A DNA stretch of 64,000 nucleotides from Limnanthes douglasii subsp. nivea (GCA_036936605.1 JAUPFV010000005.1:72862885-72926884); one strand, 5' to 3'; counted from the stretch's first letter, positions 9,990-22,336 are shown. Numbers and translations: made by a program. The notes: generated by a model not told the origin, from the letters alone.

Positions 9990-11050
9990 ATTCCACGAAT
10001 GTATTAAAGGAACACCCTCTTGACCAATCGGGAACTCTATTTCTTAACCCTTTCAACAACCGTATACGGACCTTCATAATTCAGGGCTAATTGTCCTAGC
10101 CTCTTATCCTTGGTATGCAAAAATAATTTTCTTAAAACTCGGTTCCAACACTAAACTCTCTTCTCCGAATTTTAGAAGCAAACCTGCTTGTCATTAACCC
10201 TTAATAATGAACCGTTCTAAGATGAACTTAACGTCTTTTTTCTTGAATAAGATCAAGTTGAATTCGTACTGCTATTTTGTTATCTTCTTCGGAATAGTTT
10301 TAAATTTGAAAGGAAGGAAAAGTGGATTCAATTGAAGCAATATCATCCATTATGTATACCAAAGCAAAAGGTGAATTTTATATTACCGAGTGTGGAGTAG
10401 TCGTTAGGCCCATAATACCTCATATAAATAGTTCGGCCATTTACTTGTTGTCCCCACCAAATTATTTTTAGACCTTTCAATATGGTCTGATTAACCACTT
10501 CTACTTGACCGTTAACTTGAGGATGAAAGGGAGAAGAGAAACAATGTCGAATCCATCTTGAAGCACAAAAATATTTTATCTCTTGGTTATCAAATTGAGG
10601 ACCGTTATCAATTGTAATACATCGGGGTATTCTGAATCGACAACATATGCAGGTTAAGATGAACTTTATAACTGCCTTAGAGGTGGTCCCGGAAAGTGGT
10701 GCAGATTCTACCCATTTAGTAAAGTAATCTATTGCGACCACGATTGTTCGTCGCCCTCCAGATGCCATTGGTAAAGGCCCTACAAGATCAAGTCCCCACC
10801 TATCAAAATGAACTGCTTTGGAAATATTTTACATTAGAGCAGCTCAGACATGAATTGTGTTTCAAAATTTTTGGCAATGATCATATTTGCTTTCCAATTC
10901 TTTAGCATCTGCCACAATGGTAGGCCATTAGTATCCCGCTAGAAAACCCTTATGGTTAGAGCTTTGTAACCACAATGAGCTGATCTTTATCCATCATGGA
11001 GTTCAGATATAATTTGAGATTTATCTGATCCAAGACATCAAAGCAATGGT
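9990..11050 (-). pseudogene. E2 integrase
   Basis: Best preserved at 10343-10768: VVAIDYFTKWVESAPLSG holds the first catalytic Asp, CITIDNGPQFDNQEI the second and PQVNGQVEVVNQTI the Glu. It is the only one of the four Tat-type integrases here that keeps all three. Frame shifts near 10440 and beyond scramble the region after the core. The C-terminal part (near 10000-10330) is recognisable only in pieces. The zinc-finger end lies near 10800-11050 with several stops. Inactive because of breaks, not because of catalytic substitution. Confidence 0.7.
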
Positions 11051-11289
11051 TTACTGAAGGACTTTTTGTACGACACTTCTCCCAAAACCACAAATTTATG
11101 CGCCTTGAACTTCAATTTTTTAGCTAGATCTTTACTATTTGGAAAAATTCCCTCGGTTATAAAAAGTTCAATTTTATGTCTCCAATCCAAATTGGACATG
11201 ACCGATATTTGACAATTTTCTTCAGTACTAAGATATTTCTTTGAAGAATTTGTTGTGATCGAAGGACATCCTTGTACAAAAATCTAGGA

Positions 11290-13130
11290 AAATGCTTCAT
11301 CGTACACAATAGTAGCCAAAGAATCGGACATCGAATTCTCAGCGCGGGGTATATGTTCGTACCTCACATTTTCAAAATACGTTGATACTTATTTCAATTC
11401 ATGGAGGTATTTTACTACTTGTTTTTTCTTCGTTTCACATAAGTCTTGAACTTGGTGAACCAATAGGTGTGAATCGTTCATTAATTAAACCATTGTGGCT
11501 CCATAAATTTGGGCAAGCCTTAGACCAAAAATAGCTGCTTCGTATTCAGATACATTATTAGATGCTTGGAAACCGAAATGAATAGCTTGGTACATAGAAT
11601 CCCCAAATAGATAAGTTAAACATATTCCGACCCCGCATCCCATAATACTAATTCATTTATCAATTCAAACCACCCATTCGTTTCTTTATTAATCCATATA
11701 ATCATTTAATGTATTCTGATCAGAATGAAATTCAACCAAGAAATTTGCTTCAGCTTGACCTTTGTTAGCAGCTCGAGGAGAAAATCAAGGTCAAAATCTC
11801 CTAATTCAGTGGACCACTTGGTCATTCGGCTCGAAACATCTGACTTTCGTAGCATGGATTTTAGAGGAAAAAATATTCAAACTGTGATTGAATGTCCTTA
11901 GAAATAGGGCCGCTTTTCTAACTTCAAATACTTCTTTTCAGCATCAAGTAGAGCTTTTGTGATGTAATAAATGAGACGAGGGTAACTATCCACTTCCCGA
12001 ACTAACACTGCACTTACAGCATAATCTGAAACCGCCAGATATACGTAGAGTCGTTCCCCTTCTGTTGGCTTGAACAAAGTTTTTGGATTCGACAAATGCC
12101 TTTATATTTTGATGAAAAATTTGTTGCAATTTGGGGACCAATTAAACTTCTTTGATTTTTTCAAAACTTGAAAGAATTGAGAGCATTTATCTAAAGATCT
12201 AGACGAAAATTTATTCAACGCCGATAACCTTCTTGTGAGTATTTGCACCTCTCTTATCGATCTGGGTGGATCCATGACTAACAGAGCGTTCAATTGTGTC
12301 GTATCAGCTTGAATCAATTACTCACTGATTATATAACTCAAAATATTTCCAGGCCAAACACCTAAAGTAAATTTCGAGTTGAGTTTCAAATTTATGGCTT
12401 CAAGTTTAGAAAAAATTTCTCAGAGTGATCTTCTTTTTTGACATTTTTTACTATCATATCATCTATGTATACCTCTACATTTCTACCGATTTGACTGGAA
12501 AATAGTTTGTTAACCAGATGTTGATAAGTAGCACCAACATTTTTCAGTCCGAAGGGCATTACTTTGTAATAATGTAGCCCTCGGTCAGTAATAAATATAG
12601 TATGATCTTGATCATTCGAATCCATTTGAATTTGATTATATCTGGCAAAAGAATACGTAAAAGATAACAATTTATTGCTAGATTTGGAATCCACTATTTG
12701 ATCTATACGAGGCATTGGGAAGGGGTCCTTACAAGCTTCATTAAAATCAGTAAAATCGATACACATACGTTATTCTTCGTTCTTCTTTTTTACCATAACT
12801 GGATTAACAGTCCACATGGGGTATTATGACTCTTTTATGTGACCCATCTTGGTCAACCGATTAACCTCTTTACATATTGCTTCTGATTTCTCCTTAGAAA
12901 AAACTCTTCTTTTTAGGATCACCGAAGCTGCATGTGATCGTATTGACAACTTATGGCAAATGACATCAGCTGGTGCTCATGTTACGTCTTTACTATGCCA
13001 AGCAAACACATGCTGATATTCAGATTGAAATTTTAGTAACTCATTTATAAGATTCATTGATAATTTCAAACCGGTTCGAGCATTTTTTCCGCAAATAATG
13101 AATTTATATTTATACAATCGGGATAATCGT
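11290..13130 (-). pseudogene. E2 reverse transcriptase, RNase H and second RNase H
   Basis: RT at 12392-12766 and upstream: MCIDFTDFNEA, PMPRIDQIVDS, the VMPFGLKNVGATYQHLVNK region and active-site VYIDDMIVKN (YIDD intact). The RNase H part at 11898-12317 includes LYVYLAVSDYAVSAVLVRE and YYITKALLDAEKKYLKLE. The second RNase H lies near 11290-11690 with stops. At least five frame changes or stops separate these blocks. YIDD with a second RNase H fits the Tat lineage. Confidence 0.75.
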
Positions 13131-13189
13131 ACTAGGAGTCTACCTTAGATAATCTATATGATTATAACCTGAAGGGGACTCCTTTGATT

Positions 13190-13800
13190 GCTATTCTGAT
13201 TTAGTGGTTGGTAAACTAAGAGTTTTTGGAGCTAATTGCGCAACACAAAATTCTCTAGCTACCTTTTGACTGCTCCGTACTACTCTCACATGATTCTCTA
13301 CATAGTAATTTTGACATTGATGAACCATAGATGCAATGACATGTATTCTTGAGAGCCAAGATTTGCCAAAAATGACATGATAGCAGGTTGGGATATTTAC
13401 CAGTACAAATAATGCTCAAACTCTTTTCCGGAAAGCCCCCTTGCCAAGAGTTGTTTCTCCCTCAAACTCTTCCATGACGTCTTCCGAACTACCCATAAAC
13501 CTTACGATGGTCCGGTTCGAAGGTTGGATCACCGGGTTTTTTTTTTCATTTGTTCATAAGTTGAAAGAAATAATACATTAGCTGAACTAATGGTATCGAT
13601 AAGATTTTTTCGAATATTTGTACCATCAATAGAAGCCCCAATAACTACGACTTCTTTATGCGGTCCAACGAAGTCTCTTATATCATCCTCATCAAAGACC
13701 ATGAATGGTGAAGGCCCTTGATACAAATGAGTTGACATCTTCCCTTTTAAATACACATCCAAAGTATTGACATTCTTTTTTCTAAAGCAATTTGAAGGTG
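13190..13800 (-). pseudogene. E2 aspartic protease
   Basis: KMSTHLYQGPSPFMVFDEDD precedes VVVIGASIDGTNIRKNLIDT and the active-site stretch DTISSANVLF. E4 has DTGSSANILF here, so the DTG triad has become DTI. Downstream pieces (VMEEFEGE, LFVLVNIPTCYHVIFG) match the E4 order. A frame change follows KKTR near 13530. Not expected to be active. Confidence 0.7.
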
Positions 13801-14089
13801 TCGTTGTCGTATCCCCTCGAATATTGTTAATGACTCGAAGAATTTACACGAATGGGGAACCCTCTCATTACCCTCATTCACCATGTTAACAAGGTTTCGA
13901 TCAGGATCCAGATCTAAATACTCCGAATTCTAAATAAAGAAGATCTTAAAACTATTATGTAATCATCATGAATTGTTCTCCCTTGGAGACATTCGACGCG
14001 GATCTTGGCACACCAGGTGCACTAGCTTGTTCTTTGTTAATGCTTAAGTTAGGTCTATTCGAAACCTGATTTTTTACAAAGGTTGTAAA

Positions 14090-15600
14090 TTTTCCATTAT
14101 AATCAACAACTAAATCTCTTGCTTAAGAGCTATACAATCTTTTGTATCATGACCCGTATTTTCATGATACTTACAAAAACGGGTATTTTGGTTCTCCCTT
14201 GGGGTTTTGATAGGTAAACGTGTTCGAAATTGTATGTGATCTTTTTATCATATAGTAAGCCCACGTTTTTAACTAATTCTGCAATGTAACTAGGTTGAAC
14301 CCACTGGTTCCCCCTTGGCTTGGACTGTTGGGTTTTGTTCGATCTAGATCGCCCAAATCCTTTACCAGATTCCCGAGATCGAGAATTAAAATAAACATGT
14401 GACTGACTAACAACTTTTTGATGCATAGCACCTATACGAGGTTTATTCTGCCGAGGATACCTTAGCAGTTTGGTTTCTTCTACGGTAATTTCTTTTCCAA
14501 CTTGATTTAATAGGCCACCCAATGTTTTTACTTTTTTTTTTCTTGTAACTGCGTCAACCAACTCTCTAGCTAATAACCCTTGTTTGAGGAAAGTTATGGA
14601 CACTTGCTCATAACAATTAGCTAAACTATTCTTATTATTCACGAATTGACTAACATATTGTCTCAAGGTTTCTGATGCCATATGGTAACAATGGATTATG
14701 GTATCACCATTTCCTTTTAACTCCTTACTCCCTATGAAATGTCGTCGGAAGGCCATCCAGAACATATCAAAATTCTTGATTGATCCCTCCGGAAGTCTAT
14801 TGTACCACTTCAAAGCACTGTCTTTAAACATTTGAGAAAATGTCCGACACGAAACTTTGTCATCATCATCGAAGCTCATCATAATTTTTTTTAAATTGTT
14901 CCAGATGATTATCGGGGTCGTTACTCTCATCATACTTTTCTATTTTGGACACATCTAAACGTCGTGGGGGCCATCCGGATAGAATCTTCACCGAGAGCTG
15001 TGATTGCCTGCAGTTACGTCCATCGCTAAACTGATGTATTTTATTAGAATTGACAAAAATAATTGGTTCTGATCGGACATCGAACGGGTCGCTCAGTAGC
15101 TGATCTATATTGTGATCAGCTGAACCCCTCGTTTTTTTAAGATCCAACTTATTCCCTTTCTTATGCTTTTTTACCAACATTTCCCCATCATTCAACCTTT
15201 TGGCTATATTAGCAATTTTCTTTCCCCGATTTTTATCTATATTATTTTGTTGATAAAAATCACTGCTAGTGCGGAAATAAAATAAATCTGTAAATGAAGA
15301 TGGATTCTTGACGGTTTCTAAAGAGCTTGGATTTTTTTCTTCATGAGGGTCTTTCCTCGAAAGTTGATGGTTTTTAAAGGAATAATCTGTCAAGACTTAT
15401 TTCAGATATCCGAACGGATTATCCTCTGGATCCACCAGGGCTCTTTCAGCTTGGCGATGTATTTTCATTGCTTCGATCTCTTTTCTTAACTCGGCAAGCT
15501 CATTTCTTAGTTGAGCTCTTTTTTCCCATCGTTTCCGAACGGAGCCCTAATCTGAGTCTCTCTGATCTGATCCTTTTCATTTACTGAAAGTTGATCAACA
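14090..15600 (-). pseudogene. E2 gag
   Basis: A coiled N-terminal part (LRNELAELRKEIEAMK near 15470-15530) lies before a stop. The segment from 15393 contains RRLDVSKIEKYDESNDPDNH, a gag-core hallmark shared with E4. A frame change in a run of eight A (near 14887) leads into FDDDDKVSCRTFSQMF, LKWYNRLPEGSIKNFDMFW and FRRHFIGSKELKGNGDTI. Near the end, in another frame, the zinc-knuckle-like CKYHENTGHDTKDC is visible at about 14125-14170, the C-x2-H-x4-H-x4-C form seen in E4. The chromovirus D has cut off the leader at 15611. Confidence 0.75.
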
Positions 15601-15610
15601 TGTATTTTGA

Positions 15611-16137
15611 TGTAGTTTCACGGGCTCATGGCTACATGGCTCTTTTGGAAAAACGGAAATGAGATTTATTTGGGGCCCCGACCTACGAATTAGGCCCTGC
15701 GACCACTCAAATCGAACGCGTCGAGAAGCCCACCGATTTTCGGAAACATCATGAGGCTAAGCCCAATGATGAAGTTTAGGCCCAAGATTTTACCGTTTAA
15801 GCCCTATTTTTCCTATATTTTTTATGAATTTTCTACATTTTCCTATTTTTGTTAGATTTTATTAAATTACTTAACCAGCTCCAATCGCTTTGAAATTGGC
15901 TTGGACTTCAATTTATTACATAAGGAAGAACGTGTAATTTTAGGCTAGGGTTTCGAGCACTTTTATAAAAATCTCTCAAACCCTTGTTTAGCGACAAACG
16001 TTTTTTTAATAGAATTTGATTTTCTCTAAAGTCTCTTTTACTCTGACCTAGGGTTAAAGTTATCTATATTTCTGTTTTTCGTCCCTCATTCTCTATATTT
16101 TCCGCCGCCTGTTCCATCTCGTAGCTTCACGCTACCA
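15611..16137 (+). repeat. D 5' LTR (527 bp)
   Basis: Starts TGTAGTTTCACGGGC and ends CGCTACCA, three bases before the primer-binding site. A TATA box (TATAAAA) lies at 15964-15970. The matching 3' LTR is 20639-21162, clearly diverged with substitutions and small indels. Confidence 0.85.
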
Positions 16138-16140
16138 TAC

Positions 16141-16150
16141 TGGTATCAGA
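16141..16150 (+). other. D primer-binding site (initiator-Met tRNA)
   Basis: TGGTATCAGA directly after the 5' LTR is the usual plant primer-binding site complementary to the 3' end of initiator methionine tRNA. The following bases (TTCAGAG) depart from the longer consensus. Confidence 0.8.
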
Positions 16151-16182
16151 TTCAGAGTTCATACGGCGTGGGTAAAGAAAAT

Positions 16183-17275
16183 ATGCCACCAAAGCGTGCC
16201 TTGTGGGGGAAGTCCACTCTTCTGATCACCGGATCGGTCGACCATTATGAATTCGGTCAATTCCAATCCTAGGTTGGTGAATAGATGCTCTCGTTGGGAA
16301 ATCAGATGAAAGACATACTAGAAGCACTACACAGGCTGCTGAACAACCAAACCAACGGATTTCGAACTTCAGGTTCAAGCAACCAACCGTCGGGATTTGA
16401 GAGAGAGATCGGTCGCGAGCAGAATCCGTTTGCTCCTCGGCAAGAACAAGGTAAAGGTCAATATTCCCCACAAGACTGTCGTGACCAAGCCTTTGAGCAC
16501 CCGCCAACGAGAGATTCTAATCTGAACGCCAACAACATGTGGGAATCTGGAGTCAGACTGAAGATCTTAGAGTTCCAAAGGGGTCTCGAACTGGCGGAGT
16601 TTTTAGATTTGATCGCCTCAGTTGAAGAAGTCCTTGATTTTAAGGAGGTTCCGGATGCAAAACGTGTACAATTGGTTGTAACTAAGTTTTGAGGCAGGGC
16701 TGCATCCTGGTGGCAACAACTCAAGCAAACTAGAGCAAAGCAAGGTAAGCCAGAAATAACAACTTGGGTTAAGTTTGTGAAGTACTTGAGGGCTTCGCTT
16801 TTGCCTTACAACTATGCGCGTATCATGTATCAGCAGTTCTAAAACCTTAAAAAAGGGTTAAGGACTGTTGATGAATACATTAACGATTTTTTCAAGCTAC
16901 AAACCATGTCGATATTGATGATTCAATAAATCAGCTAGTATCTCGCTATATAGGGGATAAGACAGCAGTTTCAGGACCAGCTGAATATGTTCGACCCTGT
17001 GAATGTGTCTGAACACATAACGCACCGCATCTGGAGAAAGCTCTTTCACGAAGACCTTATAGAGGAGATACTGCCAGAAAAACTCCATTGGCGTTCCCAA
17101 AAAGGATGGTTTCAAACCCTAACCCAGGAGTACCAACTGCTTCTCATATGCGTACAAGTGCTTATTCACCGATCCCTAGTCGCACAGTTGCTTCCTCACA
17201 GGTCCGATGCTACCATTGTCATGAACTAGGGCACGTTGCTTTACAATATCTAAAATTACGACAATAGCCACAACA
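16183..17275 (+). pseudogene. D gag
   Basis: The start at 16183 gives MPPKRALWGKS, a typical opening for these gags. In-frame TAG codons occur near 16270-16282. The capsid core follows: LKILEFQRGLELAEFLDLIA, then ASVEEVLDFKEVPDAKRVQL, then (after TGA at 16690-16692) GRAASWWQQLKQTRAKQGKP, SLLPYNYARIMYQQF and VDEYINDFF. NMFDPVNVSE near 16985 ends the core. The zinc knuckle near 17205-17245 reads CYHCHELGHVALQY, with the last Cys replaced by Tyr. Retrotransposon gag family by eye. Non-functional. Confidence 0.8.
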
Positions 17276-17479
17276 ATCGAGGGGTCTGTTCGCTGACACT
17301 GCTGATTTTTACCTGAAGGGTGAGCCAAAGTTTGATGAGGAACTAGAGGATGCTGTTGATGAGGTTCCAGAGGACCAAGTTACAGGAGGAGATATTGGTC
17401 AGGAATTGGTTTTAAGGCGAATATGTCTGAAGCCGAAAGAGAGAAGTGAAGGGGATGATTGGTTACAGAACAATTTTTC

Positions 17480-20400
17480 CAGTCGACTTGTACTATATAA
17501 GGAATATATACAAATTTATTATTGATTCAGGAAGCTGCAAAAATGTTATCTCTGAAGAAGCTGTGTAGAAGCTGGCCCTAAAAACAGAAGACCACGCAAA
17601 CCCTTACAAGCTTTCCTGGTTAAAGAAAGGTAGTAAGGTAAATATCTCTAGAAGATGTCTGGTATCTTTCTCTGCTGGTAAGTATAGGGATAAAACATGG
17701 TGCGATGTTATTGGGATGTATGCGTGTCACTTGTTTCTAGGACAAACATGGCAACATGATAGAAGTGTCACATATGATGGTAGGAGGAACCGCTAGAGTT
17801 TCATATGGAATAATGTCAGGTTCATATTAACACCAACTAGAGGGGTATCCCCAAAACCCGCCTTTGCAGTATCAAAGGAGTCGGGTCAGAACTTTCTAGC
17901 TCAAAAAATGTTTATAGAACATGCTCATGAAATAGAGATTGTCTATTTTTTTGTGGTTAAAGAATTTCGCACTGATCCATTTGCTGGTATACCTGAGCGA
18001 GTTCGACCGCCATTAGTAGAGTTTTCTCTTGTGTTTCCCGATAATCTGCCTACAGGTCTTCCTCCATTGAGAGATATCTAGCACCAGATTGACCTAGTAC
18101 CGGGTGCTAGCCTACCAAACCGACCATATTATCGGATGAGCCTAAAAGAGCATGAAGAGCTCTACAGACAAGTGGAAGAACTGTTGACGAAAGGCCATAT
18201 CTGTGAGAGTCTTAGTCCTTGTGCAGTTCCTGCATTGTTAACACCAAAGAAGGATGGTTCAATTAGAATGTGTGTAGATAGCTGGTTATCAACAAAATTA
18301 CAATCAGGTATCATTTTCCTATTCCTCGCCTTGATGATTTACTGGATCAATTGAATGGTGCTACTGTATTTACGAAGTTGGATTTGAACAGTGGATATCA
18401 CCGGATTCGTATTCGTATGGGGGATGAGTTGAAAAAAGCCTTCAAGACCCGAGAAGGTCTGTTTGAATGGATGGTAATACTAATGTCATTCGGTCTTTCT
18501 AACGCTCCTAACACGTTCATGCTGGTTATGAACCAGGTATTTTTCCCGTTCATCGGAAAATTTCTTGTTGTGTACTTTGATGATATTCTTATATATAGTA
18601 CCACAAAAGAGCCGCATCTCCAGCATTTACGGGAAGTGTTGGTTGTTTTGAGGCGATAGGAGGAGTTTTATGAGGGACTTGATAAGTGTTGTTTTATGAC
18701 ATATTCGGTCGCCTTCCTGGGGTATGTCGTGTCAAATGATGGACTGTCAGAGGATCAGTAGAAAGTGGCAGCCGTGCGAGACTGACCTATTTCTACCTCC
18801 ATCATTGAAGTCCGCTATTTTCACGGATTGGTCTCCTTTTACAGACAGTTCATACATAACTTCAACACTTTCATGGCTTTTATTACAGAGTGTATAAAGG
18901 GCAAGACATTCTGCTGGACCCCTGAAGCAGTTAAGGCGTTTGAGGAAATCAAGGTAAGCCTGACCACTACAACGATTCTGGTTTTACCTGACTTCTTTAC
19001 AGGATTTGAACTGCATTGTGATGCGTCCCGATTGGGCATTAGAGTTGTACTCAGCCAACGAGGCCGCCTTGTAGCATACTTCAGCGAAAAGTTAAGTGGA
19101 GCTAAACTCAACTGCAACACCTATGACAAGGAGTTTTTTGAAGTTGTACGAGCTTTGAAGCACTGAAGTTCCCATTTGGCCTACAATGACTTTGTTATGT
19201 ACACCGATCATGATGCTTTGAAGCATCTGCAGAGTCAGGAGAAACTCTATTCCCGTCATGCACGTTGGGAAACATTTACTCAATAATTTACCTTTTCCAC
19301 TAAGCATACTTCAGGGGCAGTTAACCGCGTAGCTGACGCACTAAGCCAACGCAACATGATGATTTGTATGAAAGGAGAAGTTGTGGGATTCGAGATGATG
19401 AAGGATCTACTGGCTATCGATCCATATTTTTGTCCTATTAAAGAGGACGTCAGTGCAGGTTTGAGAAAAGATTTTGCACTGAGCAACAGTTACCTCTTAT
19501 AAGGTAATATAATTTGTTTTCCTTAGGGCAGTTTGAGGTTACTAATTGTATAGGAGAGACAGAACAAGGGGCATGGGGGTAGAGATCAAACCCTTCACTC
19601 TGTTTTAATTCAGTTATTCTGGGCGCATTTGAGGCGAGATATTATCCGTTTTATAGTTGGTTGTCGGGTTTTCCAGGTAGCAAAATGTACATCCTCCAAC
19701 GCAGGTCTACACCTACCACTCCCAATATCGGTATGCCCGTGGCGAAGTATCAACATGGATTTCATCTCTGGGATGCCAAGAATATAAAGAGGTAACGATT
19801 CTATTTTATAGTGGTTAACAGGTTTTCTAAGATGGCCCACTTCATTGCCTGCAAGAAAACCACAAATGTTGTGAATGTTGCTAATTTATACTTTCGTGAG
19901 TTCTACCGCTTACATGGTCTACCCTTGAATATCGTTTCCGATTGTGATACGCGGTTTGTTGGGCATTTTTGGAGGAGTTTGTGGTGCCTCACAAATACGA
20001 AGCTGAGTTTTAGTAGCGCGTATCACCCGCAGAGAGACGACCAAACCGAGGTAACTAATCGAACGTTAGGCAACATATTACGCGCAGAGGTTTGCGAGAA
20101 CTTGAAATCATGGGATTCCCGCCTTTATCACATTGAGTTCTCCTACAACATGCACCACAAGCGCAGTACTGGGTATAGTCCCTTCATGGTAGTCTATGGT
20201 TATAACCCACAAGGTCCTATGGATTTAGCTTTCCCAACGCTTGATAAGGTTCCAGCTAAGGTCGAGAATACCATTGCTAATCTATGAGAGATCCATGAGA
20301 ACACCCGCAAACACGTGGAGGAAACAACACAGAAGTACAAGGTTACCGCAGATAAGAAGCACCGCATGCTGGAGTTTGCAGTGAGGGACTTTGCATGAGC

Positions 20401-20720
20401 CTTTTTTTACCAGGGATCGTTATTTTGCACACGAGTACAACAAGTTGGTTTCAAAGAAGGTGGGTCCGTTTGAAATTATTGAAAAGATTAATCCCAATGC
20501 ATACAGGTTGAAGCTACCCAACCACATGAAGATCCATAACATTTTCAACGTGAAGCACATGGTGCCATTTACCGTTGTTGCTGAGGATGATGAATCTGAG
20601 AATTCGTGGGCGAATGCTTTTGAAGAAGGCGATGATGATGTAGTTACACGGGCCCATGGCTATATCGCCATTTTGGACAAACAAAAACGGGCTTTATTTG
20701 GGGCCCGATATCCGAATTAG
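17480..20720 (+). pseudogene. D pol (protease, RT, RNase H, integrase)
   Basis: Protease near 17510-17800: FIIDSGSCKNVISEEAV keeps DSG. RT at 18100-18660: [61 protein letters not shown] (active site intact). RNase H at about 18970-19170 with LHCDASRLGIRVVLSQ. Integrase at 19560-20560: the first catalytic residue is changed (VVNRFSKMAHF; family form VVDRFSKMAHF), the second remains in SDCDTRFVGHFW and the Glu in DDQTEVTNRTL. The tail after NVKHMVPF stops at 20718-20720, 82 bp inside the 3' LTR. No canonical chromodomain was seen; the end resembles the CR-type tail of CRM elements. Many stops. Confidence 0.8.
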
Positions 20721-21162
20721 GCCATGCGACCACTCCAATCGAACGCATCGAGAAGCCCAGTGATTTTTGGAAGCATCGCGGGGCAAATCCTGGGGATGAA
20801 GTTCAGGCCCAAGATTCGATTGTTTAAGTTCTATTTTTCCTGTTTTTTTTATTAATTTTCTACATTTTCCTATTTTTGTTGGATTTTATTAAATTACTTA
20901 ACGAGCTCCAATCGCTTTGAAATAGAGATGGGCTTTATTTTATTGCATAAGTAAGAAGTTGTAATTTGGGGCTAGGGTTTCGAGCACTTTTATAAAAGGC
21001 TCTCAAACCCTAGTTTTATGGTAGACTTTTTTTAATAGAATTTGATTTTCTCTAAAGTCTATTTTACTGTGACCTATTGTTAGAGCTATTTATCTTTCTG
21101 TTTTTCGTCCATTTTCTCTGTATTTTCCGCCGCCTGTTCCATCTCGTAGCTTGGCGCTACCA
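20639..21162 (+). repeat. D 3' LTR (524 bp)
   Basis: Starts TGTAGTTACACGGGC inside the last codons of pol and ends GCGCTACCA. The TATA box is at 20991-20997. Similar to the 5' LTR along its whole length but with scattered substitutions, so the insertion is old. Confidence 0.85.
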
Positions 21163-21676
21163 CATTTCTTCAGCCATCATTCATTTCTTGTCGTAAATCT
21201 TTGGAAACTTTGGTCTCAAAAAATCTGAAAAATGTGGTTATGGAATTAGAGATCTAAAAGTCATGAAAAAAACTAGGTGTTTCTCGAATTATAGTTTAAA
21301 TTTTCAAGTGAGACAAAATATTGATGTTTGTGTTGGCACATGTTAGTTTTTCAGTACTCATATGTGTTGGACATACAAATTTTTAAAACATAAAAGTACT
21401 AATGAAAAACAAAAATTAACAAAAAAACTAAGTTGATAAGATAAATACTTTTTGAATTAATATTTTACTAACACGTTAGCAAATGATTAATATGCTTAAT
21501 ATTACTAAATTAAATTGAGAAAAAACAAACGGAGAGTAAAATCGAATTGAAAACCAAATACAATCACATTGGTAAAAGTAAATAAATTGTCTATTTTTTA
21601 ATTCTTTTAAGCACCAATCCCATTCGCAAGCTTTGTGTCACTTCCATTGTTTTATTGTCCTTAACTCATCATGCAA
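21163..21676. other. Unassigned sequence right of D
   Basis: Should contain the continuation of E2 leader if D simply inserted there. The minus strand near 21163-21200 has an ATG-rich segment but no primer-binding site or LTR match. From about 21621 it is the left copy of a short duplicated segment (see 22249-22336). Confidence 0.3.
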
Positions 21677-21679
21677 TAA

Positions 21680-22245
21680 GACCACTCGCAGCGGTGGAGA
21701 TATTTCATCTTTTAAAGGTGTGCCACATTTGCGCCATCTCAATATAATTCTCATATAATTCTTCAAAAATTCTAACTCCATACAACAGAACATATTTCAT
21801 CTTTCAGCATACCCCACTATTTTTCTCTCTCTTTCGCAACATAATATCTTAAAAAAAATTGTTGTCCGAATCAAATAAACCAAGTTTCTATTTATAGATC
21901 TCGAGAAAATATAAATCATGGTATAATTTTTTATTTGTTAACTTATTAAAATATTCCGAAAATCATTTTGAAAATATAAAATAAATAAAATACTCAAAAT
22001 ATATCAGTGTCCGAATTGAACAAACCAAGTCTCTACTTGTAGATATCGAAAAATAAAAAATAATAGTATACTTTTTTTATTTTTTTGACTAACCAATATT
22101 TCTATAAAATAATTTTTATATAAAAAAAGTAGAGACTGCAGCGTGCCACCGGGTTCATCTTCAAGGTGCCACATGGGATGAATAATGCGATGTTGTCTTA
22201 TAAAATGCGCATTATTCGTCCAAAAATGCGCCGCTGCGAATGGTC
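21680..22245. mobile_element. Non-autonomous PIF/Harbinger-like DNA transposon (566 bp)
   Basis: The left end GACCACTCGCAGCGGTG and the reverse complement of the right end, GACCATTCGCAGCGGCG, form terminal inverted repeats (15 of 17 identical). Both sides carry TAA (21677-21679 and 22246-22248), the 3-bp target type of PIF/Harbinger elements. No transposase is encoded. Inside is a degenerate tandem duplication with a 145-bp period (starts TCCGAA at 21865 and 22010). The flanking host sequence has an uninterrupted second copy at 22261-22336, which acts as an empty site. Confidence 0.8.
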
Positions 22246-22248
22246 TAA

Positions 22249-22336
22249 GGAAGAAGACGGTGTTCGCAAAACTAGTATCACTTCCATTGTTTTATTGTTC
22301 TTAACACATCATGCAACAAGGAAGAAGACGGTGTGC
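22249..22336. repeat. Duplicated flank (empty-site paralogue of the transposon)
   Basis: CACTTCCATTGTTTTATTGT, then TCTTAACACATCATGCAA occurs at 22280-22317 and, with two or three changes, left of the transposon at 21637-21676. In the right copy CAA is followed directly by CAAGGAAGAAGACGG; in the left copy the element sits between CAATAA and GGAAGAAGACGG. The target was thus inside a tandem duplication, and one copy stayed empty. Confidence 0.75.

Larger units (their letters stand above)
5609..15610 (-). mobile_element. E2: Ty3/gypsy Tat-type retrotransposon, minus strand
   Basis: Reads right to left: gag (15600-14090), protease (13800-13190), RT/RNase H/second RNase H (13130-11290), integrase (11050-9990), conserved block (9915-9861), tandem array (9812-9500), antisense gene (plus strand, 6502-9358), its promoter region, and a putative 3' LTR (5609-6048). 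It is inserted in the antisense gene of E1. The CRM-like element D interrupts its gag leader at 15611. I could not find its 5' LTR or primer-binding site to the right of D, so that end is lost or unrecognisable. A SINE later inserted at 7469. Older than E4 by its number of stops. Confidence 0.75.
15611..21162 (+). mobile_element. D: chromovirus (CRM-like) Ty3/gypsy retrotransposon
   Basis: Complete in outline at 5552 bp: 5' LTR, initiator-Met primer site, gag, pol, 3' LTR. Gag and RT wording fits the chromovirus branch, and the integrase tail (FNVKHMVPF, then ENSWANAFEEGDDD) resembles the CRM lineage, in which the last part of pol runs into the 3' LTR, as it does here. No clean 5-bp target duplication is seen (left TTTGA, right CATTT), so one flank may have changed. 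About a dozen stops; not autonomous. CRM elements often lie near centromeres, a hint rather than evidence for this window. Confidence 0.75.

Noticed and set aside
15611..21162. A 5-bp target duplication around D
   Set aside because: TTTGA on the left and CATTT on the right do not match, and shifting the LTR ends by two or three bases gives at best three of five identities.
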